Positions 12,300-22,760 are shown, counted from the stretch's first letter. The stretch: 64,000 nucleotides of DNA from Blasia pusilla (GCA_050084515.1 CM114271.1:56916001-56980000); one strand, 5' to 3'. Notes: a model not told the origin generated them from the letters alone. Program-made: numbers and translations.

Positions 12300-12800
12300 T
12301 GAAGCTCTCTCACTCTCTCATTATCTCTTTGTAAAGTAAGATCCAATCTCTCTCTACACCATCTCACACCATAGCTCTCAAAGGTGTGCACTCTCTCTCA
12401 TGTCAAACCAAACCCACTCTCCTAATGAGAGGCTTGGGTTACACTCACAAGGCAAGGGGCCATAGCTCTTCCGCCTTATGCCAAGAGGTTCAGCAAAGAG
12501 AGAATGAGCTCTCAAGTTCTCTCTCCATGGTAACCTATACTCCCAAGTCACGTCCTTGGCTCTTGACCTGATGTAGGAGGTCAAGGGCCACTTACCAAAA
12601 ATAGAAATTTGATCATATACTCAAAATGGTACTTACCTAAATAGTAAGTTCCTCAATATGGCTCCAAATGAGCCGAAACAAAAGGGAAACCTTCTCTCTC
12701 AGGTTTCTCGGGGCCTCAGCAGGTCATCCTCGACCTACTGAGCCTGTCCTCCACTACTCATGAAGGCGCTCTACTAGATCTAACAGATCTATCCTAAAAG
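12300..12800 (+). repeat. Repeat X, longest + strand copy (LTR-like)
   Basis: It shares CCACTCTCCTAATGAGAGG, GCCAAGAGGTTCA and AGAGAATGAGCTCTCAAG with 8,073-8,280, and its 3' half matches the minus strand of 7,540-7,850. With the partial direct copy at 8,073 it brackets the gag/RNase H fragment, which would fit an LTR pair. The third, inverted copy shows the locus has been rearranged. Confidence 0.65.
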
Positions 12801-13161
12801 ACGTGACACACATCTACGAGATGTTAAGAGCAAAAAGGCCAAGTGCTCAAGTGACCCCGTTGTTAGTCGCCTTCTTGTTATCCATACTATTAATACAAGA
12901 CTAAATCTATGATTTTCTGGTATCTATGCTAGGTTGGTATATAAATGACAATAAAGTTAAAGTAGTCATGGTTGGTGAAGAAGTCAAGTCTCGGGTAGTT
13001 GGGATAGTTGGGAAGATATGGAGTGATTTTATGATCTTTTTTAGGAAGAGATAAAATATAATTTACTCGTGTCTAAAGGAGATTGACTAAGCCTTGAGAG
13101 AAAGTTACGTGGCACAAGATAAGATTGGCCTTATTTTGTACTTTTGTGGATCCCTTATAAG

Positions 13162-13170
13162 TATATAAAA
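13162..13170 (+). promoter_or_regulatory. TATA-box candidate
   Basis: TATATAAAA lies in the context CTTATAAGTATATAAAAAGGAGGG, followed about 30 bp later by a C/A-rich stretch. This is a typical core promoter layout and may be the U3 promoter of a decayed LTR. No linked ORF is visible. Confidence 0.35.
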
Positions 13171-14635
13171 AGGAGGGATCCTCAAGGGTTCACAACCTTG
13201 AATTTCATTTCTCAAGTTTTCCTTGTCACTCTTGAATGCATAGTATTGGACTTTCTTGTTCTTCCAATGATTGTGGATTGTCCCTCTTGGAAGAATAACT
13301 TGGCCATGATCTATTTTTGAGGAGTTTGAGAGTCAGATAAGTGTGGAGTTGACTATTTTGGAGAGACTTATTATCTCAAAAAAGTTACCTCTATGATTCT
13401 TGAGATAATGGATGGATTTGGACTTGGTTACTCTTCCAATCAGAATAGATTATCCCTTAGGGAAACAAATCCGCTATAATCTATTCTTGAGGAATTAGAT
13501 GTTAAGAAGTGTAGAGTGATTTTGAAAAACTTGTATTCTATGAATCTAGGGGAATATGTGTAACGACCACCCGTGAGCTAATTTTTTGTTGGGAGAGAGA
13601 GGAGGATAGAGGGTATCCTTCAATCATGAATAGGGGTGAAGCACGAGTGTAGACTAACTTTGTAGTTAAGGAGTGGTTTACTTGTTATCTAGTCTACTAA
13701 TGAAAGGCATTCATGAACCAAGTATGTAATCATCAACTGCGGTGGTGATACTTCCTATTATCATCTATAGAAGAACTTCTATGTATTTTGTATGTTTGTT
13801 GTATCTCTTGTACTTTGTATGTTCTTATTTAACAACCTATAGAAATAAAAAAAACCTCCTTGAGTAGGGTTCAATATTAGTTGTGTCATTTTCCTAGCTT
13901 GTGTAAAAATGCAAAAGTAATACATACGGACTAGGAATTAGGAATTATGAGGTTAGGTGCTATGAAGAAGTGATTACCTTGGCACAACCATTTGTGATTC
14001 CTATCGTACGAGAATGGAGAGTGTATATAATTATTCAATTATACTAAAGAGGAGAAGTTATTAGAGAATTCCTCTTGCATCAACAACTGCCGCAACTAAA
14101 ATATCCGTCCTTACTCGAAGAAAGAATCTCGACACAACAATGCATCCTCTAGATAGTCCATCCTATCATAACATCTAATGTCGATGTTTAATGCTACAAG
14201 TAGACATAGTCTCTCTGATGGAATCTCTCAATCACCGATCAATAGCTTTCTCCCTAAATAGTCGCATAGCTCAACTTATCGCAATGTTATCCAATCGCAT
14301 TGGGACGCCCTCTCAAACACCATGGGCATAATTCTTTGGAACAACTCAGCCCCGACGACAACATGCTTGCATACGCAGATCAAGGTCATCAAGGTTGAAT
14401 ACCTCACCAATATCACGACCAATGGTCATAGATAAATCAAGCTCTCGCTCATGAAGCCAAAAATAAGGAGAAGGATAGTACATCCTCCTAGATTAGCCCA
14501 TTCATGTTGGTAACTATCAAATCAACTATCTTTTGAATGTATTGATGGAATCCTTTCTCAATGCATGTGTGATAACTCCCTAACTTTGAATCCCTAGCAG
14601 ATGGTGCTAAATTAAAAATAATAAGAAAGATTGGA

Positions 14636-14668
14636 TAGAGAGAGAGATATATATAGAGAGAGAGATTG
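14636..14668 (+). repeat. GA/TA microsatellite
   Basis: An AGAGAGAG tract is interrupted by ATATATAT and then resumes. Confidence 0.8.
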
Positions 14669-14764
14669 AAATTAGAAAGTAAGAATTGTGAAATAAGGAA
14701 AAAAAAATGGAGATAAATGGGAAATAGTATTAACTATCCATTCTAATATAGTAAGATATTGGGC

Positions 14765-15660
14765 CTTAGTTCATAGTAGGAGATCGGCATCAGATACATC
14801 AATTCCTTAAGAGTCATAGGAGCTATTTGCATTTTTTATCCATGATTTGGATATACCAAAGGGTCCAAGGATCCGCGATGAGTACATTGGCCAACGACAT
14901 GTCCATATTTCGAGAACCCTCTAGTCACATGGAGAGGGCCCTCATTCATGACAAGAGCCAAGACCTAATCAAGGCATAATTAGTGAAGATATCACGTGGT
15001 GAGTATATCTCTACCATAGTAATGCCCGAAAAGAAGGATGTGCATGGCAACTAGACGAATAGTCGAATATGAAGAGATTACTGATCAATCTATCAGCAAG
15101 AAAAATCCAATAGGTATGCTAAGTCCTCTCTTGATCGAGGGAATCTTTGATGCAATTGGCCAATGCCATGCAAAGGTCTTTCATTCTTTAGATCTAGATC
15201 TTTGAGTTGGATACCATAAACTACCTCTCAAGATGGAGGATAAATAGAAGACGACATATATTTAGGGACATCAATACTCATAGGAAGGATTTTTTTGTAC
15301 TAGTAGTGGTTTTACTATTTAGGTTGAAAAACACGCCATCAAAGTTTCACGAGGTCATGGATAGAATCTTGATAGGTTTGGATTTTCTAGATGTCTCATT
15401 GATGACATTATGGCCTTGGTATTCAAGAGACAAGATAGAGGCTACTTCACGCATTTCATGCCTTATAGATGTGAGTCAAATTCGCACCTTATAACAAGTT
15501 CCAATCGCATCTTGTTGACTCAACAAGATGCAATTGGAGGCCATTGGCATGGAGAGAGTGATAAGAATATGGTGCCTAAAATGGCACACATTGGCCTATT
15601 TAGGATTGTTCGCTATGGAGAGCCAAAGTGTTTTGACTTGGATAGTGAGGTCTGATAGAG
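14765..15660 (+). pseudogene. Decayed gypsy RT fragment
   Basis: It is collinear with 22,240-23,440 of the main MTase-gypsy: ATCAATTCCTTAAGAGTCATAGGAGC-type start, the RT palm region ending in MDRILIGLDFLDVS (the YIDD region is broken), and a tail matching GGCCTATTTAGGATTGTTCGCTATGGAGAG near 15,600. RNase H is deleted. Stops in every frame make it non-functional. The copy is more diverged than the 19.8-24.9-kb element and is probably older. Confidence 0.65.
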
Positions 15661-15689
15661 AAAATTCAATATACTTTTGATCATAGGCT

Positions 15690-16290
15690 TAGGTTAGGCT
15701 AAAGGTTTTATGACTAGGTTTTATGACTCATCGGAGTCAATTATATCCTTCCACAATTGGAAATGACTGGTGACTCATGTAGACACAAAAGCCAAGTCAT
15801 TTACCCGTCATGACCCTTACAACTAGAAAGGTTAACTTACGTGGATGTTGGTATATGATTAAACCAATGAGTCATGCTCCAAAACTGCCATGTCATTAAG
15901 ATGACATGGACATAATGCCACATCATCACATGATGTGGATGCTAGCTAGCTCATCAAATGACATGGATTACAAACAAAATACTTGGTAGTTGGAGTCATG
16001 TTGTATGACTAGGCTAGTCGTCCATCCTATTTTGGTAAGGTTTGATGAGATTGTATCCTATAAGAGGGATACATGTGGCATGCTACAATTTCCATTTGGG
16101 TTTTATGGCTCTATGGCAAGTCCTCTTGGTTGTCTGATATAGTGGATGATTTGACATGCTTAGTCATTTGTTAGATTGAGTCATACTTGCAAATTTTACC
16201 CATTTAGTTTTGTTCCCTATGACTATCGTAGTCCTCTTTGTGGTCATAATTTTAATAAGTGACTAAGTGAGTCATCCATAAAGACTTGAT
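15690..16290 (+). repeat. CACTA-type subterminal region (tentative)
   Basis: The stretch is crowded with short TGACTAG / AGTCAT / GACTCAT words in both orientations. It contains small palindromes such as ATCACATGAT and immediately precedes a TNP2 transposase fragment. CACTA elements typically have such subterminal repeats that bind the transposase. The terminal CACTA is not visible on this side. Confidence 0.4.
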
Positions 16291-16329
16291 GTGTCATTGT
16301 CAATTTTTTTGTATTTTTATCCTACACTG

Positions 16330-16672
16330 AAAACTTCAGTACTTGCATTTGTGATGTTGATGTTTAACATCCAAACCACCCATAGCATCCCAAATGTTTT
16401 TGTAGACGAGATCTTGAAAGCTTTGGGTAAGATTTTTCTTCCCATAGGAAACATGGTTCCCCCAAGCTATTATGTTGCCAAGAAACTAATCGGTAAGCTT
16501 GGGATGGGTTACAATTCCATCCACGCATGCCCTAGTGGATGTTTCCTCTTTCGAGGAGACTTAATCGTTGTAGATATTTGCCCAATGTGTGGTAAGTCTA
16601 GGTTCAAGAAAATGGGAAGGTCATTGGTGCCCTCCAAAGTTCTACAACATTTCCTTGTTATCCTTAGGCTGA
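16330..16672 (+). pseudogene. CACTA (En/Spm) TNP2-type transposase fragment
   Basis: The + frame reads a hydrophobic start, then PPSYYVAKKLIGKLGMGY, IHACPSGCFLF, DICPMCGKSRFKK and VPSKVLQHF. This order (SYYxAKK, IHACPxxC, CPxCGxSR, KVLxxFP) is characteristic of the TNP2 transposase N-terminal region. TNP2 excises CACTA elements. Directly after the KVLQHFLVI block the frame continues into an antisense gag fragment, so the gene is cut at about 16,673 by the gypsy mosaic. No downstream half is found. Confidence 0.8.
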
Positions 16673-16674
16673 AG

Positions 16675-16842
16675 CCTCGCTCTGGTGCCCTCCATCCGGA
16701 CGTAACTCAAGATGTCAACTAAAACACCTGACGCGTGTATGACCATACCTCTGACAATAGTCACACTTATAACCTCCTGGTGCAGCACCATCTCCTCCTC
16801 CATGCTGAGGCACACGTCCATGAGCCTGACGAGTGCAATCGA
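16675..16842 (-). pseudogene. Displaced gag zinc-knuckle scrap
   Basis: The minus strand matches the zinc-knuckle region of 19,340-19,490: it shares the shadow-frame block SMEEEMVLHQEVISVTIVRG, and in the true frame a Cys-x2-Cys-x4-His-x4-Cys-like segment. It lies downstream of MTase and RT, out of normal gag-pol order, so it arose by recombination or template switching. Confidence 0.6.
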
Positions 16843-16908
16843 CAAACCTGCCAAGATCCTATCTTTGACCTTCTGAAACCCATTCAGGGCGTTCTTTAAC
16901 CCAACTTA
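16843..16908 (-). pseudogene. Reverse transcriptase scrap
   Basis: The minus-strand translation gives VGLKNALNGFQKV followed by KDRILAGL. This is the RT palm segment that precedes YIDD in the 22.5-kb copy (compare MDRILAGLDF there). It is wedged between the MTase and a gag scrap. Confidence 0.6.
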
Positions 16909-17760
16909 GGGCTATACGTGGTCATCCCAAAACAAGCCAGGTCCGGCCTTCTTGAATGCATAGGAAGCGGGAAAACTCACAAATGTGGGAAAGGTTGACC
17001 TTGGCATGCCAATCCTATTGACCACAGTCAACGATAGTTGATCATCATGCCTCATTGCCTGTGATCGACGACCTGGATCCAGAATAGAATCCACCAACGG
17101 AGGGGCGCTCCATAATCACATACACCCTCCCCAAAACCTCATGTGGCACCAAGTTGATCCACCAAAGACACAGGCGATGTGCTTGTGAACCTACACTCGC
17201 CGCATCCAACAACTGCCGGGTCGATCCATGCACATACCTGATGTGCACTTGTCACCACGCAGCACCTCGAATTGCCCAAAATCGGCACATTCTCCAGGAT
17301 GTATGCTGAAGAACCAGACTGATGCTCGTGTAAGTGTCGCAAGATTTGCATCATCTCCCAAAACAACCTAGACCAAGAGTGAGCTAATCACCTATCCCGT
17401 CCGGCACTCGAGTGGCCGTGACACGGCCAACCAGCAATGACCAAATCTATGGTCCCTACCCGCTCCAAGTTCTCCGCCCCCAACAATGAAATGTCCCTCG
17501 GTAGGGAACTCTAGTACATATGGATGGCAAACGCAGACAACAAGCTGGGAAATCAGAGGCATAACTGCGCCACATGGTGAAGTGAAGCGCACCTCACAAC
17601 ATCATCAATCTCAACGTACAAGTACTGCTGCATGCCCACTCCAAAACAACAAGTAAGCTAGTGCTGATCCCTCCAAAGAGATCCAACACACGAATACCCT
17701 CTTTTGGGATGCATCACGCAATCGGGATGGTATCCAAAGGGGTCATAGTAGCACTTATGG
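16909..17760 (-). pseudogene. C5 cytosine DNA-methyltransferase domain, copy A
   Basis: On the minus strand, motif I (VLDLFGGIST) lies at about 17,663-17,690. Motif IV (GWPCHGHSSAG) has its catalytic Cys within 17,418-17,426; the usual Gln after PC is His. Motif VI (YILENVP) has ENV at 17,286-17,294. A motif VIII-like segment follows, then the C-terminal FPASYAFKKAGPGLFWDDHV near 16,915. The motif order I-IV-VI-VIII is canonical, not circularly permuted as in plant DRM enzymes. The domain would transfer a methyl group from S-adenosylmethionine to cytosine. Frameshifts and stops (one between motifs II and IV) break it. Motif X is lost at the RT scrap. Protease lies upstream. Confidence 0.8.
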
Positions 17761-18088
17761 CTACCTCAAGTTCCTCTGACCCGTCACGCTCTGATGCAAA
17801 CATATTGTTCCACGCAGTCTGCACATGCTCAGCGGCTAAGCGTCAAAGCTCCTCAGTCGAGCCCCAAAGCGGCACTTCTCCTCCACGAAATGATGTGGCT
17901 ATCATGACACACTTCTCCATAGAAATTTCAGGAATGGGAGTATCCTCTGCATGGACATGTCCGTCAATCAAATCACTAAGCCAAGTGATGGCGCTGCTAA
18001 ATGCTGCTAAGGTTGCCATCTTTCCTAGTCATCGCTCAATCACTCCATTGATGAATCAAACGGGTAATGAGCTAAGGCATCCATCACC

Positions 18089-18490
18089 TCACTGCCATCC
18101 TGGTCTGTAGGATGCTGACTCCTCCCAGTAATCCACAGAAAACCTCATCGGGTACAATATTGCTCCACCAACCAAGATGTTGTAAGAATCTCCATCGGTC
18201 ACTATCGCCTTGGCTTGCACCACCGACTCATTTGTAGGATGTCCCAAGAAAATCCTCACCATGACCTCCTGTCGAGTGATATACTGTGTGGTACTCACTC
18301 CGCCCAAGGATGTCTGTATACGGAATAGACAACACTCCACATCGGCTCTCGTCAAGCCTAATCCTTTGAATGCCGCATTCCCCAACATTAGGGGTAGCGC
18401 TCTTGAATCCAACAAGACGCTCTGCGATCTAAAAAATCTACCTCATGAAGTCACCAACTGGAAGATCTCTCCTCGGTTATCAAGCAATAC
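18089..18490 (-). pseudogene. Retroviral-type aspartic protease, copy A (active site mutated)
   Basis: The minus-strand frame reads LDSRALPLMLG at 18,401-18,409 and onward, where copy B has DSGA. The active-site Gly is Arg here (GGA to AGA). Downstream come QTSLGGVSTTQYITRQEV and YNILVGGAILYPM, matching copy B. The Ty3/gypsy protease cleaves Gag-Pol and works as a dimer. With Gly replaced this copy should be inactive. Confidence 0.75.
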
Positions 18491-18959
18491 AACACCATGA
18501 GAAGCCATGGCACGCTCTATCGTGGATCTAGCGGACATCTCCGCCATCCTAGCAACCGCAGCTTGCCATGAATCTGACGTGGACGGCCCGAGCATAGGCT
18601 CCAAGGGCAGGTCCATCACCTCCTCTGCAATCACCCTTGAGTGTGACATAGGAACACCACCTCCACGCTCACATAGCGTAGCAGCCAGCTGGAAAACCTT
18701 GGTGGGTGCACCTCCCAATGTCATAACATCGGAAGCAGAAAATAAAGGAGCACGGTACACCATCGTGGCCGCCCCCCAACAATGTGCTGGACACATGCTC
18801 CTCCTGAGCATTAGCAATAAAAGTTTTTGCACTCGCTTCTCCCATCACCCTCCGTACCTGCACACCAACAATATCACCTTCTCTTTGGGAACTCGGATCA
18901 GGACGCATCAATGGGGTCCTAATCGCTTCCGACAACGTGAAAGATTGTGGAAGCCAAGT
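18491..18959 (-). pseudogene. Pol linker between zinc knuckle and protease, copy A
   Basis: An open minus-strand frame (18,832-18,443) reads VYRAPLFSASDVMTLGGAP, VFQLAATLCERGG, EEVMDLPLEPMLGPSTSDSW and ARSTIERAMASHGVV, running into the protease. It is collinear with 19,841-20,160 on +. I recognise no domain; it probably spaces nucleocapsid and protease. The large + strand open frame at 18,507-19,121 is its antisense shadow. Confidence 0.65.
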
Positions 18960-19556
18960 CTATTTCCTGGCTTTCCCTTGCTGTGGATCCAACTCTGTGG
19001 CTGCTCCACGTGTAACAATTGTGTTGACTTCAATGTGGGCAACCCTGCACATCCAACCAGAATCCTCCATATCTTTGGCTGCTCCATAAGACGTCGATGC
19101 CACGGATTTGACATTGGGTAACCTCAATGCCATAACGGAAATTTGTTGTTGTAGTTGCTGTATCTGAGCAGCCATCCCAGCCTCACGCCCAACATTTCCC
19201 TCGACGCGTCTAGGTGGTGGAGCTCCACCACCCCCTTGGGCAACTCGAGCTCCTCGTCCCCCAATAGGACCACCTGGTGCACGACCTCTAGGCCCACCTG
19301 GACCGGCAACTTGCTCTGGTGCCCTCTCTGGCCCTCGGTTCGGATATAACTCGGGGTGTAAACTGAAACACCTGGCACGTGTGTGATCGTACCTCTGACA
19401 ATAGTCACACTGATAACCTCTTGGTGCAGCACCATCTCCTCCTCCATGCTCATGACGAGTACAATTGCGCTGGTGATGGGCTCTACCATATGCCCAACAA
19501 ATAATCATAGGCGGCTGCTCTTGAGCCGCATATGCAGGCGTAGGTTTTTGTGGCAC
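18960..19556 (-). pseudogene. Gag nucleocapsid with zinc knuckles, copy A
   Basis: A 198-codon open frame. Residues 50-63 read CDYCQRYDHTRARC, a perfect Cys-x2-Cys-x4-His-x4-Cys zinc knuckle. Residues 20-32 (CWAYGRAHHQRNC) look like a second knuckle whose second Cys has become Tyr. A Gly/Pro/Arg-rich linker follows (about 80-125), then a Gln-rich helix QIQQLQQQISVMALRL. Zinc knuckles bind the element's RNA during packaging. The frame continues toward the pol linker. This is the best-preserved nucleocapsid in the window. Confidence 0.8.
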
Positions 19557-19832
19557 CGCCTTCCAGTATCCTCCCTGAGCTCATGGTGCCACAGACCTAT
19601 CTCAGAATCCACGTTGCTGCACTAGTGGTTCAGATACTTGTGGCTGCTCTTGCCCATAACTCATGGTGGCTTCCCTCTCCCCGCCATGTTGCGCTCAATG
19701 TTCGCGGCAGTCCTGAAAACCTCTCTCAACGTGGGTAAGGTGTTCATAAGAAGCACCCTCTCCTGCACTTATGTCCGTAGGGTCCGGTCCAACATCGTGT
19801 ACCATGACTGGATAGCCTAGGACTCTATCGTG
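19557..19832 (-). pseudogene. Gag C-terminal part, copy A
   Basis: At nucleotide level it matches 8,720-9,000 of the gag fragment nearer the left end, for example TGTCCGTAGGGTCCGGTCCAACATCG and CCTCAATGTTCGCGGC-type blocks. It is frame-broken on the minus strand. It ends at the inverted junction with copy B at about 19,835. Confidence 0.65.
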
Positions 19833-19840
19833 GATCTAGA

Positions 19841-20160
19841 TTGTTGGGGCCAGCCATCGTTGTGTACCGTGCTCCTTTATTTTTTGCTTCCAATGTTATG
19901 AGGTTGGGAGGTACGCCCGCCAAGGTTTTTTGGCTGACCGCTACGCTATGTGAGCGTGGAGTTAGAGTTCCTGCATCACGTTTAGAGGTGATTGCAAAGG
20001 AGGTGATGAACTTGCCCTTGGAGCGGATGCTCGGGCCGTCCACGTCAGATTCATGGTAGGCTGCGACTCCTAGGATGGCGGAGATGCCCGCTAGACCCAC
20101 GATAGAGCGTGCCATGGTTTCTCCTGGTGTTGTGTTGCTGGATTACCGGGGAGAGGTCTT
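19841..20160 (+). pseudogene. Pol linker before protease, copy B
   Basis: The + frame reads VVYRAPLFFASNVMRLGGTP, then LTATLCERG, EEVM-type and LERMLGPSTSDSW blocks, collinear with 18,491-18,832 on the minus strand. It continues past stops into the protease at 20,200. No domain is recognised. Confidence 0.65.
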
Positions 20161-20710
20161 CTAGTTGGTGAGTCCCGGAGATAGAGCTTTTATTCTGCAG
20201 CGCGTCTTGTTGGATTCAGGAGCGCAACCCTTGATGTTGGAGAAAATATCATTCAGAGGATTGGGCTTGATGAGAGCTGATGTGGAACATTGTCCATTCC
20301 GGATATAGACATCCTTGGCTCGAGCGAGTACCACACAGTATATCACCCGACAAGAGGTTGTGGTGAGGATTCGCCCGGGACATCCTATAGATGAGTCTAT
20401 GGTGCGAGTCAAGGCGATAGTGACTAATGTAGAGTCATACGACGTCTTGGTTGGTGGAGCAGTGTTATATCCGATGGGGTTTTCCTTCGATTACTGGGAG
20501 GAGTCTGCTTCCTACACACCAGGATGGCAGTCAAGTGATGGGCGCCTTAGCTCATTACCCGTTCGATTCACAGGTGCAGTGATCGAGCGACGGCCAGGAG
20601 AGATGGCGACCTTAGCAGCATTTAGCAGTGCCATCACTTGGCCTAGTGATTTGATTGAGGGACATGTCCATGCAGAGGACACTCCCGTTCCTGACATTTC
20701 TATGTAGAGG
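20161..20710 (+). pseudogene. Retroviral-type aspartic protease, copy B
   Basis: LLDSGAQPLML has its catalytic D-S-G at 20,213-20,221. Then come a hydrophobic GLGLMRAD segment, ARASTTQYITRQEVVVRI, and VESYDVLVGGAVLYPMGF, which resembles the second half of a gypsy protease (V-x-G-x-D/A... fold). One in-frame stop (TAG) separates the active site from the second half. The tail up to 20,707 (EGHVHAEDTPVPDIS) is unassigned. Active-site residues are intact, unlike copy A. Confidence 0.8.
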
Positions 20711-20875
20711 AGTGTCATGGTAACTGCATCAGTCTGTGGAGGAGAGGTGCCGCTTTTGGGCTCGAGTGAGGAGCTTTGACGCTTAGCCATTGAGCATGTG
20801 CAAACCGCGTGGAGCGAGACGATTGCACTAGAGTGTGACGGATAAGAGGAACCCCAAGTAGGCACGAGTGCTGCT

Positions 20876-21880
20876 ATGACCCCTTTGGACACCACCCCGA
20901 TTTTGTGGTGCATCCGAGAGAAGGGTATTCGGGTATTGGATCTCTTTGGAGGGATCAGCACTGGGTTAGTTGTTGTTTTGCACGTTGGAGGGCGCGTGCA
21001 GCAGTACCTGTATGTGGAGATTGATGATGTTGCCAAGCGCGTTTCACTTTACCATGTGGTGATGTTATGCCTTCGTTTTCCCGACTTTTTGTCTGCTTCC
21101 GCCATTCAGGGTTACCAGAGTTCCCTACTGAGGGACATTTCATTGTTGGGGACAGAGGACTTGGAGTGGGTAGGGACCATAGACTTGGTCATTGCTGGTT
21201 GGTCGTGTCAGATCCAATTGAGTGCTGGACGAGGTAGCGGATTACCTTACACTCGGTCTATGTTGTTTCGGGAGATGATGCGGATCTTGCAACATTTACA
21301 GGAGCATCAGCCTCGTTCTCCAACATACATTTTGGAGAATGTGCCAGTTTTGGGCGATTAGAGGTCCCGCGTGGTGACGAGTGCACATCAGGTGCGCGCA
21401 TGGATTGGCCCAACAGTGTTGTTAGATGCAGCGAGTGTGGGTTCACGAGCATATTGCCCGCGTCTTTGGTGGACTAACTTGGTACCACACGAGGTTTCAC
21501 GGAGGGCATATGCGAGTGTGGAGTGCCCCTCCGATTTTTTGGTGGATTCTATATTGGATCCGGGCTGTTGATCATAGGCAGTGAAGCTAGATGATCCATT
21601 GCCACTCCTGTTGACCACAGTCAACAGGATTGGCAGGCCACGGGTAGCCTTTCCCACATTGGTGAGTTTTCCCGCTTCCTATTCATTCAAGGAGGCTGGA
21701 TCTGGATTGGTTTGGGATGACCAAGTACAGAGGTTGGTGGAGCCCAACGCCGAAGAGCGAGAGCGAGTGATGGGATTCCCCACATGAGTGAGGGCAGTAC
21801 CGTCACTATCAGAGGCATCACGACGCCATGTCTTGGGTTAGGCGATGGACCTGAACTGCTTAACATGGATTTTTAGCTTA
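20876..21880 (+). pseudogene. C5 cytosine DNA-methyltransferase domain, copy B
   Basis: Motif I: GIRVLDLFGGIST at 20,926-20,962 (SAM binding). Motif II-like: LYVEIDDVAKRV. Motif IV: LVIAGWSCQ with catalytic Cys TGT at 21,206-21,208; the usual Pro is Ser. Motif VI: YILENVP with ENV at 21,335-21,343. Motif VIII-like: DAASVGSRAYCPRLWWTNL near 21,430-21,480, resembling the Dnmt3 AHRARYFWGNL block. Motif IX-like: EPNAEERERVMGFPT at 21,740-21,786. Motif X: RRHVLG, stop, AMDLNCLTWIFSL at 21,821-21,876. The order is canonical and length about 330 codons, typical of a bare catalytic domain with no chromatin-reading module. Protease lies upstream and RT downstream. Broken by several stops. Confidence 0.85.
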
Positions 21881-22280
21881 TGAATAACTGAGCAACGTTG
21901 TTTGAGGATGCGACAGAGCACAGCCGTTGCGTTGGTGAGCCCCATGCCTACCGAGACGGTTGAGGCAGCGGTTGGGGGCGAGACCGGAGGAGATCAACAC
22001 ACCAGGGGTAATCGGGAGAGACATCCTTGGACTTCTTGGGATGTTTTGCAGGTACATGAGGAGATGATAACCACAGCATCGAGTGTGGTTCCGGGTTCTC
22101 CACGTGGAGATGAGAGTTCTATTGTCCGAGACGGGGTTGCACCATAGCAACCATCGACACCCGTGCCGGAGAGTCCTACCATAGTCACGATGGAGACTTG
22201 GGAGCCAGATATGGGCCCTAAGTTGACACGAGGAGAGTGATGCCGGATACACTAGTTCCTTAGGAGTTATAGGAGTTGTT
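21881..22280 (+). other. MTase-RT linker, copy B
   Basis: A Pro/Ser/Gly-rich frame (around 21,902-22,147) contains no recognised motif. The end, around GATGCCGGATACACTAGTTCC at 22,240, is also present in the decayed fragment at 14,790, so this linker belongs to the family. Confidence 0.5.
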
Positions 22281-22760
22281 TTGTATTTAGTATGCATGAT
22301 TTGGGTATGTTGCATGATTGGGCATGCAAAGGTCTTCTATTCATTGGATTTGCGAGTCGGATACCATCAGCTACCTATCAGATTGGAGGACAAAGAAGAC
22401 GGCATTTTGGGGCATCGATCCTCACGGGAAGGATTGTTTGTACCACTAGCGATTCTTACCATTCGGGTCAAAGAACGCCCCAACCGAGTTTCAGAGGGTC
22501 ATGGATAGGATCTTGGCAGGTCTGGATTTTGCTAGGTATTATATTGATGACATCGTAGTCCTTAGTGCCACAATTAAGAAGCATGAGCGACACCTAGAGG
22601 AGATGTTTCGACGATTGCAGTTACATGGGCTGAAGCTACATCCTGGCAAGTGCAAGTTCTTCTATGGCCAGATTGAGTACTTGGGTCATACAATATACCT
22701 AAGGGACCTTGGTATGCAATAGACGAAGGAAGAGGCTATTCTACGCATTCCACGCCCTAC
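22281..22760 (+). pseudogene. Ty3/gypsy reverse transcriptase, copy B
   Basis: FYSLDLRVGYHQLPIRLEDK (palm, first catalytic Asp) near 22,340-22,395 is followed by a frameshifted WRFLPFGL-type region. Then 22,501-22,722 is open: MDRILAGLDFARYYIDDIVV with the YIDD catalytic box, HERHLEEMFRRLQLHGLKL, and HPGKCKFFYGQIEYLGHTI. The frame ends at TAG (22,720-22,722), probably from CAG. RT copies the element RNA into DNA. The N-terminal fingers are short or missing. Confidence 0.85.

Larger units (their letters stand above)
12801..14764. other. Unassigned, LTR-like AT-rich region
   Basis: No coding family is recognised. A TATA-box candidate at 13,162, and a TGTAACGACCACCCG start near 13,559, resemble LTR features, but I could not pair them with a second copy. 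The part nearest 14,764 probably belongs to the decayed gypsy copy that follows. Confidence 0.35.
16640..19832 (-). mobile_element. MTase-carrying Ty3/gypsy copy A (minus, mosaic)
   Basis: The minus-strand order from 19,832 downward is gag C-terminal part, zinc knuckles, a pol linker, aspartic protease, C5 MTase, a 65-bp scrap of RT, and a second gag zinc-knuckle scrap. RT, RNase H and integrase are otherwise missing. It meets copy B (19,841-24,910, +) head to head near 19,835 and interrupts a CACTA transposase at about 16,673. All its reading frames are damaged. No LTRs are visible. Confidence 0.8.

Noticed and set aside
18507-19121. 204-codon open frame on +
   Set aside because: It is antisense to the collinear pol linker and nucleocapsid frames of copy A, which carry the recognisable zinc knuckle.
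20512-21036. 174-codon open frame on minus
   Set aside because: Antisense to protease and MTase motif I of copy B; no motif of its own.
20876-21880. Host chromomethylase or DRM gene
   Set aside because: The MTase is in frame order with retroviral protease and RT, has no BAH, chromo or UBA domain, has no introns and is present in three retroelement copies. It belongs to the transposon.
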